Positions 24,524 through 37,929 of a stretch of DNA of 64,000 bases are shown piece after piece; within the stretch, counting starts at the first letter, position 1, and the number at the start of each line of letters is the position of its first letter. Source of the stretch: Anaspis maculata (taxonomy: Eukaryota; Arthropoda; Insecta; Coleoptera; Scraptiidae); assembly GCA_949128115.1 (NCBI GenBank), contig OX421962.1:39889745-39953744 (forward strand), read 5' to 3'. The position numbers and the translations under genes are program-made. The notes below the pieces were generated by a model, which was not told the DNA's origin, ran no database searches, and saw nothing but the letters and a program-made list of their open reading frames with translations.

Positions 24524-25324
24524 TAGCTACCTTCTCATATGGGTAATATGAACATCATGATGCACGCACTGTAACTTATTACTGAAATTGATTCCGCGCG
24601 TCAACTACGGTAACCAACCTCAACTATAATATATTATACTGGATACTGATCACAGTTTACCTGAAGTGGGGCACCCCGAAAATTGTTCGCCTTCAATCGC
24701 CGTCGAGGTCTTTCAAAGTATCGAATTTTGAAACAGTTTACAACACCAACTTCAGGGTCAGTTTTTTGACTTTTACGATCTGTGTCCCCTGTACTGTGTC
24801 CCAGAGTACAGGGGACACATACCTACATGAAGAAAGTTTTGCCGCAATTGGCATTTTTTGCTGTTGTGCAGGAAATTTCGTTTGCCACCCTGTAGTTTTC
24901 AGTGTCGTTGCATGTCGTAGCCAATAGTATGTGGAACAAATTTATTTGAGCTTGGTGCCATAAAAAGTTGCATAGTTACTTTAAACGTTAGTTACTAGTT
25001 ACGAAAATTCAATTTTTTTCCCTTCTCAAGTTGTTTTGTTTCATTAAACTAAACTGCCCACCAATTGAAATGAGCCACCCAAAAATTTCAGTCGAATTCA
25101 AAATGTCGTAGCTTCAAAAGAGGTTGACTAATTTCAAAACTTTTTCATTTCTTGGATAGCTCATTTATTGTGCTATAAGTGGCTACATTCTATTTAGACT
25201 TTGTTATCATTGATACAGGGTGTTACACTGAGGTACTGCAAAAATGAAAAGTTTAGATCCCTCCCAATCGTCAAAAAAAAAATTTAAATTTTTTCTAACC
25301 TGTTCTGGGGAACTGGTATACCTG
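24524..25324. other. No gene seen (0.8 kb)
   Basis: A CAGAGTACAGGGGACAC-type duplication near 24,780-24,820 and TGATACAGGGTGTTAC at about 25,210 suggest transposon debris. Confidence 0.45.
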
Positions 25325-26530
25325 TGTCTCGGAACGGTTGTTCAAGTTTACCCCTATCTCCTCTAATTACAGAGAAAACGGGAAAAAGTAGTGTTTCAGG
25401 CTTTCGGTGATAACTTTTCCCAATGTTGATCGATCTCCAAACTATGGGGCTTGTGTTGAAGCCACGATAGTTGAAGCCAAAACTTCAAGTCAGGACGACA
25501 CAGGATGATAATTTGTTCAAGATCAAAACTTAAAATAGGGGGCTTTACCAAAATTCACCAAAATATGACCAGTATTCTGAAATCTGTTTGTGGGAACCAG
25601 CAATTAAGTTGACAGCTGTTTTTGAGGGAGCAACTCATTGTGACCAATTTGCAATGGTTTTTAGTTTATTTGGCTAAAAAATTTTGGCGTCAAAATCAAA
25701 AGTTCCTCTGCATACTTCAACCACAGAACTTCAACGAAGAAAATCGCCCCATTCACCTGGAAAGTTACCGTCACCTAGGTTCTGAAAGAATCCAATAATG
25801 AATACAAACAGAACATTCAAACTGTCACGTGCTGTGACTAATGGATGTTTTCGTAACCAAAGTGACGATAACTTTTCAGGTGAATGGGGGCGATTTTCTT
25901 TATTCACCACGGGTTCCACCAAAATATTTGAGAGCGGTTTAAGCTAAACCGAGATTAAACGGATTTTTTTCTGGTCAATGTTGGTAGATTCATTTTAGAA
26001 AATACGTTAAATCGCAAGTATACTACCCTTTAGTTAATTACTCAGCGTGAAACCTGAATTTACATTGATCATTTGGCCAGAATCCATCAAAATAAATCTC
26101 GAGTTAGCTATCAGCTGGTTAAATATTTTGGTGGAACCCACGGTAAGACATGCAAGAGGACTATTGATTTTGACGCCAAAAGTTTTTAGCCAAGTGGACT
26201 GAAAGCCGTTGCAAATTGGTCACAATAAGTTGCTCTCTCAAAAACAGCCATCAACTTGCTGCTGCCCAATTGCTGGTTCCCACAAACAGATTTCAGAATA
26301 CCGGCCATTTTTGGGTAACTTTTGGTAGAGCCCCATATTTTAAGTCTTGATCTTGAACAAATTTTCATCCTGTATCGTTCTGACTTGAAGTTTTGGTTTC
26401 AACACAAGCCCCATAGGTTGGAGATCGATCAACATTGAGAAAAGTTATCAGCGAAAGCCTGAAACACTACTTTTTCCCGTTTTCTCTGTAATTAGAGGAG
26501 ATGGGGGTAGACTTGAAAAACCGTTCCGTT
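25325..26530. mobile_element. Foldback 4 with a second palindrome at its centre
   Basis: Arms about 25325-25735 and 26135-26530 (shared AACACAAGCCCCATA-type, TTTCTCTGTAATTAGAG blocks). Inside is a separate palindrome 25738-25905, whose halves share ATTCACCTG-AAAGTTA-CGTCAC. Confidence 0.8.
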
Positions 26531-26754
26531 GGGCGACGTGAAAAAATGATGATTTTGCGCGTTCCTGTCATATTTTCAATAAATTCTGACATTTATCAAA
26601 CATTTCAAAGACCATTGTAGATTAAATCTTGTACGATACACGCGTTAAAAGTGTCTTATTTTGTTCGCGGGGCTGCTCTACTCGTTGACGCTCGTTTCGC
26701 AAGCGTCTCTGCTTACAAAATAATACCTGTCACTTCTAACACTTGTATCGTAAA

Positions 26755-27572
26755 TAGCTATTATAATACAAGTTTCATAAGACATCGCATTGTCACACGC
26801 TTCATTTTAATCACGAGTGGTGACGATAGGTCTCAAAAAACGTGTGTTGTATACAATTTCCTCTATTCTGCAACTATTCCATGCTTTTTTTTTTTAATTG
26901 AAAAAAATGTAAAATATAAGCCTCTGCCTACAGAATTGTTGGGAATGACTCTTGATGGTGAAAGCACAGTTTATCATCAGAAATGAGCCAGATTTTTGTG
27001 AAATTAACCCCTTTTGCGAAATTATGTCATCTATGCTGTCTCTTCTGTCAGTAAGTGCTGTCATGTCGATGTCATGCCCGCTGATATCGCTAACATTTGG
27101 GATTAAGAAAATGCGTATCAAAATGGAGCCTCTTTCGATACGCGAATGACGTCATTTGCGTATCGAAATTTCTTTTTTCTATTTTGCGTTCATAAGAAAG
27201 CCATTTCGATACGAATTTTTTACCCCCAAATGTTGGCAATATCAGCGGCATGACATCGACATGACAGCACTCACTGACAGGAGAGACAGCTTAGGTGACA
27301 TCACTTCGTAGAAGGGGTTCATTTCAGAAAAATACGGCTCCTTTCTGAGGATAAACTGTGCTTTCACCATCAAGAGCAATTCCCAACAATTATGTTAGCA
27401 GAGGCACATATTTAACATTTTTTTAATTAAAAAAAAGCATGGAATAAATGCAAAATAAAAAAAATTGTATATAACACACGTTTCATAAGACCTATTGTCA
27501 CACTCTTAAATTGAAAGTGACAATTGTGACAATACGATGTCTTATAAAACTTGTATTATAATATACTATCTT
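26755..27572. mobile_element. Foldback 5 with a TGACGTCA-centred palindrome
   Basis: Arms about 26755-27095 and 27230-27572 share TTATAATACAAGTTT, GTGAAAGCACAGTTTAT and CATGTCGATGTCATGCC. The centre (27133-27168) is a 36-nt palindrome with one mismatched pair around TGACGTCA. Confidence 0.82.
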
Positions 27573-28372
27573 CGAACTTTCTTATATTCGCAAAATAGGA
27601 AACGTACTATATGCACGGAGAACCTGGGGAATCTGAACACTTAGTGTCTTGCGATTCCCTAATCATAGTTTCATTAAAGAATAATCATGTTTGCTACATT
27701 AGGATCGGAGATAATGCGATCGCCGGAGGGACTTCTTACGAAACGAACTTGCTTAGGAAATAAGTGAGCTCCTTGATTGGAGCGTTGCGGAGTTGAAAGA
27801 TGTTTCAATTAAACTCCCCGGTGCTCTATAATAAATTTCTTATGAACTCTGAATTTCTGAAGGACCCAGGAGCTCCGGGACCCAGCCCAGCCGCATCGTT
27901 TATTTTTTCCTTGAGCTACATTTTTAATAAATCACACGCTTCACATCTAAGCAAACCGTGAAAACAAAATTTTGAAACGTTTTGTGATACACTGCCGGCA
28001 GCTTATATAAAAGAAGTTGTGAAAAATTCCATCTTCAACTTTGCCAATATAGAGGAGTGTGTTTGGTCGTTCCAATTACCAAGATTGATGATGTGTACGT
28101 TTAAATTAGGGAACATGTCCAGCACCTGGTCAGATAATATCCTGCGGGACAGCTCGTCTCAACGCAGCGATTAATTTCGCTTCTCAGCGCACAGGTCGAA
28201 CCCTATACCTACCTAATCCGACGGTGACCATCAGAATGAATGTTTGCGCACATTATTTTTGCGCTATATTTAGATTTGAGCCAGATTTTAAAAGACATAG
28301 CCCGTCCTCAGGGCTTAGGCAACACATTATGTGGACTAATATACAAAACATAAATGATACTCTCTCCCTATT
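27573..28372. other. No gene seen (0.8 kb)
   Basis: Apparently unique AT-rich DNA. Confidence 0.4.
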
Positions 28373-28376
28373 GTAT

Positions 28377-28896
28377 TGTTATACGAACGGCGATTCTAGA
28401 TAACACGCGATCTTTCTTGACTCTTTCCGTCAGGTCGCAATGTACAAGTGCGGAGCGTTCTAGTGCATTCCAGAGCGTGCGTGTAGGCTTTTGCCCGTGA
28501 AACTAAATGGGGAGATTTCAACGGTCGGTCAGAAAACATCAGCCATTTTGGCGGAGGTGCCGTAATTCCAAAACACACGGGAACCACGCGAAAGGTGTGT
28601 GATTATTCGGGAGTCGTCTAGAAACCATATATGCCGGGTCACTGTGGAATTTGCTGGAGGATGATGGAAAGTTCAGGAACACTAATCGGAGGCATTGAAA
28701 GCACTGTCCCCAGCCTACGCAGTTAGTATTGAATTGGAAGCGATTGAGTGCGAAACAAGCGAAGTAGTAATCGGCTTTATTCCTGAGTAAATAATTGTTG
28801 GCGTGTATTTTTTGTTATAGTACGCAGTAATGAACAGTGTGGGTTTTGAAACGATCGTCTCAATTATAATCGAACCCGTACGCGAAATTCATAACA
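28377..28896 (+). mobile_element. Solo LTR, family A, copy 1 (520 bp)
   Basis: Begins TGTTATACGAACGGCG, ends TTCATAACA, flanked by GTAT on both sides (28373-28376, 28897-28900). More diverged: the TATA and AATAAA positions are altered. Confidence 0.88.
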
Positions 28897-28900
28897 GTAT

Positions 28901-30689
28901 GCAACCATGGAAAAATCTTGAAATGATACCCACTCTTATTTCAACACCCATGCAAAAAATTATACGAACGCTCTCATTCGTATCCTGGATTCTTGGACAA
29001 GAATAAGTTGAAATTCCAAACCCTGTAATGTCAAGCAATCACACCCTAAACTTGGCAGACTTTGAACTTCCCCATTTACTTAGCCTCATGATCATCATCA
29101 TGAGCACTGAAGCTTCAAAAATGATACCTAAGGGTGAATGATCGTCTCATGACTCTCATGGTGAGAAATAGCATCAAACGTGTGGAAAGGATAAAGCAAA
29201 ACATTGTAGGGTTGGTCGTGAGTTGTGCGAAACTAGTTTCTCGCCTGACCGTAGCGCCAGAAAGCAGATACAACAGTTTGTTCTTTCCAAACAAATGTTA
29301 CAAGTTTTGAACTTGGGTATAGGTATGAAGTTAAAAGTTGTGCCGGCATTTTTCCAAATCTATAGTATACGTTTTACATTTCATAAATATGGTCTGTATA
29401 GCTCCTATATCCATAATTCTGCTGCTTTCGAGAACTTCTCTGATGATATATCGCTTTGAATTTTTTATTACCCATCTACCCAACGCAAACTTGACAATTT
29501 CGAGACATTTGTTGTATGCGCGACGGAAATAATGACGCATGCAAGGTGCATTAGTATGGTCTGCACGATTTGTGCAATAATAAAAAGTGAAATTAAAACG
29601 CCCTTTGCGCGCTGAATAACGAAACATTAGGGGTTGTAATTATTACGAGTGATGTTCACCGCTAAAAGAGCAAAACATAACACCACACACGATCTCCGGA
29701 AAATTACTTTTTAAATTTTATTTATGAGTCGGCCCGATTGTCAGTGAAAACGTGTCCGGGTACAGAGGGCACACCAGAAACGCCTTTTTGCTCTCCGCGG
29801 TATTGTGCATGTGTATCATAGAATTCAAATAAATAACTGCACCGCATCTCCAAATCAACTTTTATCAAAGAAAGCCCGTTAGCTATTCGATCATATTCAT
29901 ATCTAGAACCGAAGCTCACTATACCTACTTTGAAGATCAAAGTGAGTGAAATAAAAGTTAAATTAACTGTAAAACTCTCCAAATGCGGACATAGAGAATT
30001 TAAAGCTGTGTCTGTGATGTTACACTCCGTAGCCTGCACTTTGAAATGAAATAGTAAGTAGATTTGATACTCGCCCTGTCAACTTTCCAAGCTATAGACT
30101 CGCGTAGTTACCTAATTAAAATAGAGCTACGCTCTACTCACAATTTGCTGCTTTGTGAATAAACAACATTCTGAGTGGGTGGGTAGCTAATAATTTCCTG
30201 TCGACCATCTCGATACACAGTGTCACCAAAAGCTTGTTTTTAAAAGCGGGCGTTTCATAAAAGCGCATAAATTTCTATAAAGGGTCGTTCCATCTAAAAA
30301 ATTCCGCGCGCCCAAAAAATATTGCTTCTAAAAAATTCCAGTCTCATATTAATAAATTCTAATGAAATGTTTGCAAAAGTCTCTTTAGTGGTAACGCCTG
30401 CATTGTTCGCAGCAGTGTAAAAGAGAAGAGAGGGATGTCAAAAGCAGCGTTTCTGCATTGTTTTGCTTCGGCCGCTGCGTGAAATATGGCCGTATTTTAA
30501 AAAGTCAGGACTGCCCCTGCAGGGAACGCTGAAAGCGGGCAATGATAATAATGAGTCAATAAGTTACGATGCAAATAATTTTCACTGCGGATGCTGAAGG
30601 TAATATTGTCCGGAACCTAAACTGAAATAGACAGGTACGTTATTGCGGCGGTTAGTGACCGCAGCTTTGCATTTTGGCGTAGGGCACAG
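28901..30689. other. No gene seen (1.8 kb)
   Basis: Overlapping short frames on both strands, none recognisable. Confidence 0.4.
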
Positions 30690-30792
30690 TCATTTGGCAC
30701 GACGATGGTATAACATATCCATTTACCTTATTCTAAGAAGTATTGCCACAAGCAGCTCCACTTGCAGACGCTGTATATCTACTAATACATAC

Positions 30793-31829
30793 TGTAACGT
30801 ATTTCGCGTACGGGTTCGAATATAATAATTGAGACGATAGTTTCAAAACACACACTGTTCATTCTGCGTACTATAATAAATACACGCCAACAATTATCTA
30901 CTTGGAAATATCGCAGGTACTTCGCTTTCATCCGCTCGCTACCACTTCGCATTCCAATTCAATACTGCTCGTGAGACGACGATTGATGCCTTCTATAGGT
31001 CCGACTAGTTCATCTCGAAAGTTCCCTGCATTCTCCAGTAGTTTCCACAGTGAATGCGTTCCCATCGCAGCTTTGGATCCAATCGAAACTCTTTCCGATC
31101 GGATCGATCCGCTTGAAATTGTCGATGTAAACGGACAGGATTGAGATTTCAATCCGATCGAGCAGTTCAAGTCGATCCGGTGCTTTGGCCGGCCTGACTT
31201 GAGTCAAGCGGATCGAGGCTTGCATCCGCTCGTATTTTACCCGATGTAAACGGGATCGGATCGAAGTGACAGATGACCAACTTGTAATCGAAGCGTAATT
31301 TTTACGAAATCAAGGGATGCCTTTCAGTAATTGTAAATAAAATACACCAAGAAAATTCAATAATGAAATCTTTTTCGGTTTAACGCAGTTTGACGTGTTC
31401 AAACCATGTTGTTTTCTCTCATAAATTCTAACTTAATTCTAAAGTAGTGAAATAGGATTGAGTGAAGCGGATCGAACGTGCGACGATAAAAAAGCGCTTG
31501 ACTGAAGCCACTTAGCATCCGATTGAAACTCGATCGGATCGAAAGCTGCGATAGAAACGCAGTCATAGACCCGACATACGGTTTCCATACGACTTCCGAA
31601 AAATCTTGCACATTACCCGTATAATCATGCCGTGCTCTAGAACCGGCGCCTCCGCCAAAATGAGCAGATGTGTCTTGATCGAGCGTTGAAGGTTATCAAT
31701 GCCAAGCCATCGCGTATACTTCTGGAAATGTCCAGAGCCCGCACTTGTATCTACACCGCGACATAATAAATGGAAGAATCTAGAAAGATCGCGTATTTAC
31801 CAGTATGTACGAGATCGCCGCTCGTAACA
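30793..31829 (-). mobile_element. Solo LTR, family A, copy 2, carrying a nested MITE
   Basis: On the minus strand it begins TGTTACGAGCGG (31829) and ends CGTTACA (30793). The flanks ATAC and ATGC are a one-mismatch 4-bp duplication. Aligning it with copy 4 shows an extra block of about 510 bp at 31054-31564. The LTR itself interrupts an older repeat (see 30690-32045). Confidence 0.88.
31054..31564. mobile_element. MITE inside solo LTR copy 2
   Basis: Terminal inverted repeats share TGCGTT and ATCGCAGCTTT, followed by GATCC-ATCGA blocks. The inside is rich in GGATCGATCC-like palindromes. The block is absent from the other three LTR copies. The target duplication is not clear. Confidence 0.8.
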
Positions 31830-32045
31830 ATGCATTCGCTGATGCAAAAATTCCAACTTATGAACCAAAAAAGTCGGAGTCATGAAAATCACCATAATGC
31901 TAGAGATAGAACAAACTGCGGCGTCCTAATATGTTCAGTCGTTTCTAAAATTCTTGAAGTATTGATCAGTTTCAGACGAAATTGACATTTTTAAATGAAT
32001 CCGTGATTTTTCAAGATATTCGCGTGTAATCAGGTGATTCCCCAG

Positions 32046-32767
32046 AAGGAATGAAGAATAGGGAGCGAATCTAAGCCAGCTTGTAGTCTAGGAGAAATAA
32101 AGTCATGCGGGGGAGGGGTGAGGTACTCAAACTACGCACAAAAAACGGGGTCAAGTTTTTATTCACACGACCCTATGTACTACTATTGTGCATAATGGCT
32201 TTGCCCTACGGTTGGTTCCACTAATTTTTTGAGACAAAGGATATTAATTCAAAAAGTACAAAAACATGTAGTGAAAAAGAACATTAGGAAGCTCAAATCA
32301 AAATGTTTTTGTAGTCCACTCCATAAAGATGTGAACTTGTTTTAAAATCATTATTATTCCTCTTTCCAATAGACCTTTCCGATTGTACCTGTTAGGGCTC
32401 GGCAATGGAGGCGGCACATTCAGAGTTATCAAGTCAAAATAAAATGAGCCAAGAGTCTAGCCTCATACAAGTGACCGGAAATCCCAGGAACCCAACGGGT
32501 TATCTTACGTCCAACGCCCGAACATCGCCGACCAGTCCGGGGCTCCATGATTAATGATTGGCCTCGAGGACTTCCTAGCGGAACATCCCATTCCCTACTA
32601 CTTCGTAGCTCACAATTCTCAGATATCTCTTTTTCCCGCAGCATTCAAGGAGGAATGTCACGCGGAGAGTTTTTCCATTTCACTGGACCGGCGCGCAACT
32701 GTGATCGCGATTAACGGCTAAACTGAAGAAGTTAGACATTCCCGTGGATGAATTTGACTCGGAATTT
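32046..32767. other. No gene seen (0.7 kb)
   Basis: No inverted or direct repeat partner in this window. Confidence 0.4.
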
Positions 32768-33130
32768 GATAAACCTTGCAGATTTTCATGCCGCGATGCC
32801 ACTTGGTAAAATTATTCTATGGAACATTGCATTAATTTTGAGAAGTGTTGCCACGATGGCGATCGGTACAGACGCCGTATACAGGGTGATCAGAATCGCA
32901 GAAAACCAAACTGTTAAACCAAAAAAGCTCAAGTCATGAAAACCACCATGTAAATTCACAATTTGATGGTTAATAAGATAGAACAAACCGCCTCCAAAGG
33001 TCTTCAGTCGTTTCTGAAATATCCTGAAGGTAGGTTTCACCAAAATTACATTTTTTTTTATAATCAATGATTTTTCGAGATATCCTGATAAAGTTCGATA
33101 TTTCCAACAAAAGTGACGTCAAAAATTCAA
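32768..33130 (+). repeat. Dispersed repeat G, copy b (unbroken)
   Basis: Centred on GCCGTATACAGGGTGATC. It continues through CAGTCGTTTCTGAAATATCC to a TTTTTCGAGATATCCTG block. Confidence 0.7.
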
Positions 33131-34056
33131 AGCGATGTGTTACCACCATGTCCACCTACTATTTTTGAAAGCAGGACAAGCAATTGTAATTTTCTCAAGA
33201 TCGCCATTTTGAATTTGTCTACTATTCAATAAGTGATGAATCTTTTGTTACTGAAATTGGTCATTATGCATTAATTTAAAGGCAAACATTGCCTTGCCAT
33301 TCCCATCAAGTCACTCGTTTTTTATTGGCCATAAGCTGATGCCGAACTGTTTTTATGAGTTTTACGAAGGGCCATTTTTTCTACGATAGTTATCAGACAG
33401 AACCCACGATGATTCAAAATGGGTCCGTAATTTAAATCAAAAATTGAGTAGAATTCTTTCAAATAACCCTTTTATATTTTTAATGGTCATTTTGGCCATG
33501 GTGAGGGCCGATGCTGTTAAAACGACTAACGACCGGACAATCTTGGTGAATGAGGACCTTAAAATGCATGGATATATCGGTTGAAATCTCGATTTTTTCC
33601 CCTGTAGGATTACAATCTTTTCCCTTCCATGTTGGTGGGTGACTCAGAAAGTGAAAAGCCGACGTCAAACCTCATCAGTTCGACCTTCTGAGGTCAGATT
33701 CCAACGATTCCAATAATTTCGTTTGTATACAGTGGCGAGCAATAAATTCGGACGTTAAATTTCTTTAAATTACAAAAAACGTTATGTCCTGCTTATTGTA
33801 ATGATACTTGATTGAATCATTGGCAGGGTTGCTAGCCTTACGATAAAATATATCACGCAAGAACTTCTGTAGAGCTAAGTCGGTTTTTTAGAATTTATTT
33901 CGTTTGTGCGAGGACGAGGAGCTATACCAAGGAGTTGCACTCTTAGCACAAAATAATGGAGCAGAAGTAAAATGCTAACACCAAATATGAGAGAAGTCTT
34001 CATTTGCAAACGGAATATCTAATAGGCACTTCTCTGATTAGTATCTCTCTGTTACG
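33131..34056. other. No gene seen (0.9 kb)
   Basis: Only the possible Tc1-like end at 33731 stands out. Confidence 0.4.
33731..33800 (+). mobile_element. Possible Tc1-like 5' end
   Basis: TATACAGTGGCGAGCAATAA looks like a mariner/Tc1 terminus after TA. No partner end was found before foldback 6. Confidence 0.3.
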
Positions 34057-35205
34057 TCGGTATTAGTGGAGCGAAATCGGCCTGAAAAGTCGTCGTTTTT
34101 TTTTTAAGGTATAACAGCACCAAACCTTATAGGTCTTATAGAGAATCAAATTCCACGTATGTATGGTCATTTTGGGGATGATCTTGTGGTAGGGACCTTT
34201 TTTATGGGCAAAAAACCTCAAAAATTGGAAATTAGCAGTTCAGCATTCACAACGTTATATTTCTGGATCCAGTTGAGCTATCGGTCTGTTCTTTTTTTTA
34301 AATGAAAGTACATTGAAAAACCTTTCCAATGGTACATCACTGACTAAAGATTATTGTTCACGAACGTGTTTATAGAACAATAAACATTATATTGACCAAA
34401 AATGCAGTCCCTTTTTGACCATGCGAGGAACTTCTTTCCTCGTAGGAATTTTTATATACAACCTGCGACGAAAATGAAGCCGAAATATCAGAGAAAATTA
34501 TAAAGAAAGTTTCATTGATCTAGGCCGTATAGTTTGTCAGTTATGAATTTTTTTCTGGCGCATCGAGTTGGAACGTCGCTCGGCGTGTGCTTGCATACAG
34601 TAAATCGCCGCATAACAAACAGTGAACGCGGCACGGCGCGCGGCGATTTACTGTATGCAAGCACACGCCAGGCGACGTTCCAACTCAATGCGCCAGAAAA
34701 AAAATCATAACTGACAAACTATACGGCCTAGATCAATGAAACTTTCTTTAAAATTTTCTCTGATATTTCGGCTTCATTTTCCTCGCAGGTTGTATCTAGA
34801 AATTCCTACGAGGAAAGAAGTTCTTCGCATGGTCAAAAAGGGACTGCATTTTTGGTCAATATAGTGTTTATTGTTCTATAAACACGTTCGTGAACAATTA
34901 TCTTTAGTCAGTGATGTACCATTGGAAAGGTTTTCCCATGTACTTTTATTTAAAAAAAAGAACAGACCGATAGCTCAACTGGATCCAGAAATATAACGTT
35001 GTGAATGCTGAACTGCTCCTTTTCAATTTTTGAGGTTTTTTACCCATAAAAAAGGTCCCTACCACAAGATCATCCCCAAAATGACCATACATACGTGGAA
35101 TTTAATTCTCTACAAGACCTATAAGGTTTGGTGCTGTTATACCTTCAAAAAAAAAACGACGACTTTTCAGGCCGATTTCGCTCCACTATATACCGTTCTC
35201 AAGCA
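34057..35205. mobile_element. Foldback 6, near-perfect palindrome, about 1.15 kb
   Basis: Arms of about 540 bp with more than 90% identity by eye close on ACTGTATGCAAGCACACGCC (right arm) with a centre of about 50 nt near 34,630. Outer ends fade at GTGGAGCGAAATCGG. Confidence 0.88.
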
Positions 35206-35354
35206 TGAATTCTGGAGTCAAGTTCCTGATCTTAGTAAGCTCAGCGTTTTGCCATCACTTGTCTATGCTCACAGAAGAAAAACAACTACTTATTCGACAA
35301 AAGTACCTAAAGGGTGGTGCCCTTTCAGAGAATCTTGAAATGTGGACATGACAT

Positions 35355-35698
35355 TATTTTGATAGGTCGCGTCGTGTGCGCATCTGGTGGGGGTACGAGT
35401 AACGGTATTTGACGTTCAGGCGTCGAAAAAAGGCCAAGCCCCTGCACCTGGACCCCGTTTTTAAAAACGACAAAGTCCAGTTCTACAAGATGTGTCTTGT
35501 TGGTTACCATTGTTGTAACTGGGTTACCAAGGCTACACACTTGTAAAATAGGACTTGCAGTTTTATAAAACGGGCCCCTGTCCCCTGTTCCTGTTGGACT
35601 ATGCATGACAGTCTGATATCACGCGTACAAAGTCTAAACGTTAGGCCATGGTATGTTTGGCCGTGAATGACATCACGTGCACACGACCTATCAGCATT
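35355..35698. mobile_element. Palindromic MITE, about 345 bp
   Basis: Ends GATAGGTCG-GTGTGC, inverted at 35680-35697. Inner arms share CCCGTTTT-TAAAA and AAGTCC inverted. No gene. Confidence 0.65.
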
Positions 35699-37338
35699 TT
35701 TGCTGTCTTGCATTTTGTAGTTTTGTACAGAGCAAAGCGATGAAAAAAACTACCATTGAATATCAAAACCCACAATCCTCCAGCTGGAAAGTGTCTGCCG
35801 TCATAGTCAACTAATTTTTCCTTAACTAGCTTTCGTACAACAGCGGTCAGAAGTGGGCGAATTTCGGAGCCGATAAATAATAAACTAGGTAGTTCTGCTG
35901 TGCTTCATGTAAATAATGATCGTTATTAAATACCACCTCAACCATTTACTTCCCCACTCACTCACCCTTATTGCGAAATTTAATCGCAAATAACCATTTT
36001 CAATCGCTTACTCTCTGTAAATGAATATCGCCCGCAAGGCATATTTCCACTGGATAATTAACGTGCGGCTGTAATGTATATAACAGAGGCGGCTGTATAT
36101 TTGTGGCAATAAGTGAGTATTAACTGAGTGAGGGTACCTACTTGTGCTAAATTTGCTCTTCTTAAATACCGCGCCAATTAAATCGAAATATGGATTTAAT
36201 ATGGATAATTTATGGAGCGAGTTATCGCATTTTGAAATATTATTTTCTTGCAAACCAAAACAGAAGGCGTCCCGGGCTTTCGAAACAATGGCGCAGCACA
36301 CAGTCATCAGAAGCCAGTCAACTCATTTTATGAATATACTTGAAAGCACTAAAGCACCGAGGTTTAAAGTAGGAAAGCTCCAGCGAATTTCTATAATTAA
36401 ATTCCAAGTTTTGGCTGGCAGGCATCAGAAAGTCAGAAGTTCGATTTCATCCAGTAGAAATGATAATGTTTGGAAAATGTTGGGGGAACCCGCCGTGGCA
36501 AAATAAGGTACCTACCTATACCTAACAATAGCAGTTCGCCTAGGGTTTTCATCATTATCATGTGAGTAAAATGGTGAAAACAAGATCAAACGACATCCGT
36601 AGACACATCGATCGAGTTCTTTTGCTTATAAATAGCTGATAATGAATGAGGAGGAAAACGCTATTGTTGATTTGTTGTCGCCTCCTGCTTCGGCCTCCAA
36701 ATGAAAAACAGCTAGCTCTCACAGTGAACTAATTATCATGTAGAGTTTGGTTCATCGGCCCTTCACCAAAATAAAATCGGATATCTAAAAATTTCGAGAG
36801 ATCAAAAAATTCAAAATCTACTTCGTTAGGCGCAGTTTTCACGTTGAATCAACCTATTTGTTCGACACATAATCTGCACATAGTTTGATTGAAGACTGCA
36901 GTTTATTATACTTCAAGGCCTAATACCTCGTCTTCTTTGTGGTAAAAATTCGAGAGAAATTTTTTTTTCGAATGGGAGCTTCTTGACGATTAAGAAATTT
37001 TTCACTGTCTTATTGGACACCCTGTACAAAATTTATGTGAATTATCTAGGGCCTTGGAAAACCACGGACTGATAGCCAGAAGTCAACGGACACTTCAAAC
37101 AGAATACAAATTCATTGTGGTAATTCAAATTTACATTAAATTGAATAAGGGCAAAATTTTTTGGAACGACGTATTGATTTGTGCGTAGTTTATCATGACA
37201 ACTGAAACCAAAATTTTTCAAAAAAATGTGGTTGCCATTTTTTCAAAATTACGGCCAGAACGGCAGAAATACGAAGTGAAAAAGTGAATATTCTCAATGA
37301 CCACTTCAAAATCTATACTAATGGTAAGTAAGTATCAA
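35699..37338. other. No recognisable gene (1.6 kb)
   Basis: Contains a 120-codon frame (36144-36506) of unknown kind. 35880-36120 is rich in TAAT words and may be unique, possibly regulatory DNA. Confidence 0.4.
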
Positions 37339-37342
37339 ATAT

Positions 37343-37911
37343 TGTCACGAATAGGAAAAGGTCTGTCCCTTCTCCTACTCGTGGACTGGGCTTCTTTCTT
37401 TATTGTTGTTTAGCACAGCTGAAACCGGGAGAAGTAAATGGGAACTCGATCATTGGACAACATTACGTTTATTAAATTATGAATAAATGTTGCACACATC
37501 ACACTCGACCTCACCCTAGCATCACAGAGAATAAAAACAGTTATACTTGCTACGATTAATTAACTTGGAACTGAGGGCACAACCTCAGTCCCTTGAATCA
37601 ACAACCTGCATTCAACTAGCAGTACTAGTGACTACCACACCGAACCAATTGAATAATAATAATCGAATGCACCCGTGTTCCAGTATTCAGGTCTTTTTAA
37701 TCGAATCGTCCAAATCGGTCAGTGACGCAAGTAGGTATCTACCTACACTTGTTTTTCATGCAAATACCTTTGTTTGCATATTATTCCATCACGGAAATGA
37801 CCTAGCGTCTTCCAATGATTCGGCAACTTACATACTTGGGCTACACGTGCCTTTTTCGTTATATTCAAGAGAAAATCTTTCACCTAGGGCCTTTATGTCA
37901 TTATCATGACA
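37343..37911. mobile_element. Solo LTR, family B (569 bp)
   Basis: Begins TGTCACGAATAGG, ends TCATGACA, flanked by ATAT on both sides (37339-37342, 37912-37915). Unrelated to family A. AATAAA occurs on both strands, so orientation is left open. Confidence 0.75.
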
Positions 37912-37929
37912 ATATATCGGAAAACTTCT

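Larger units (their letters stand above)
30690..32045 (+). repeat. Dispersed repeat G, copy a, split by solo LTR copy 2
   Basis: 30725-30775 matches 32825-32880 (AAGTATTGCCAC, CAGACGC-GTATA) and 31870-32030 matches 32920-33090 (AACCAAAAAAG, AGATAGAACAAAC, TCAGTCGTTTCT). The solo LTR lies between them. Confidence 0.65.
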
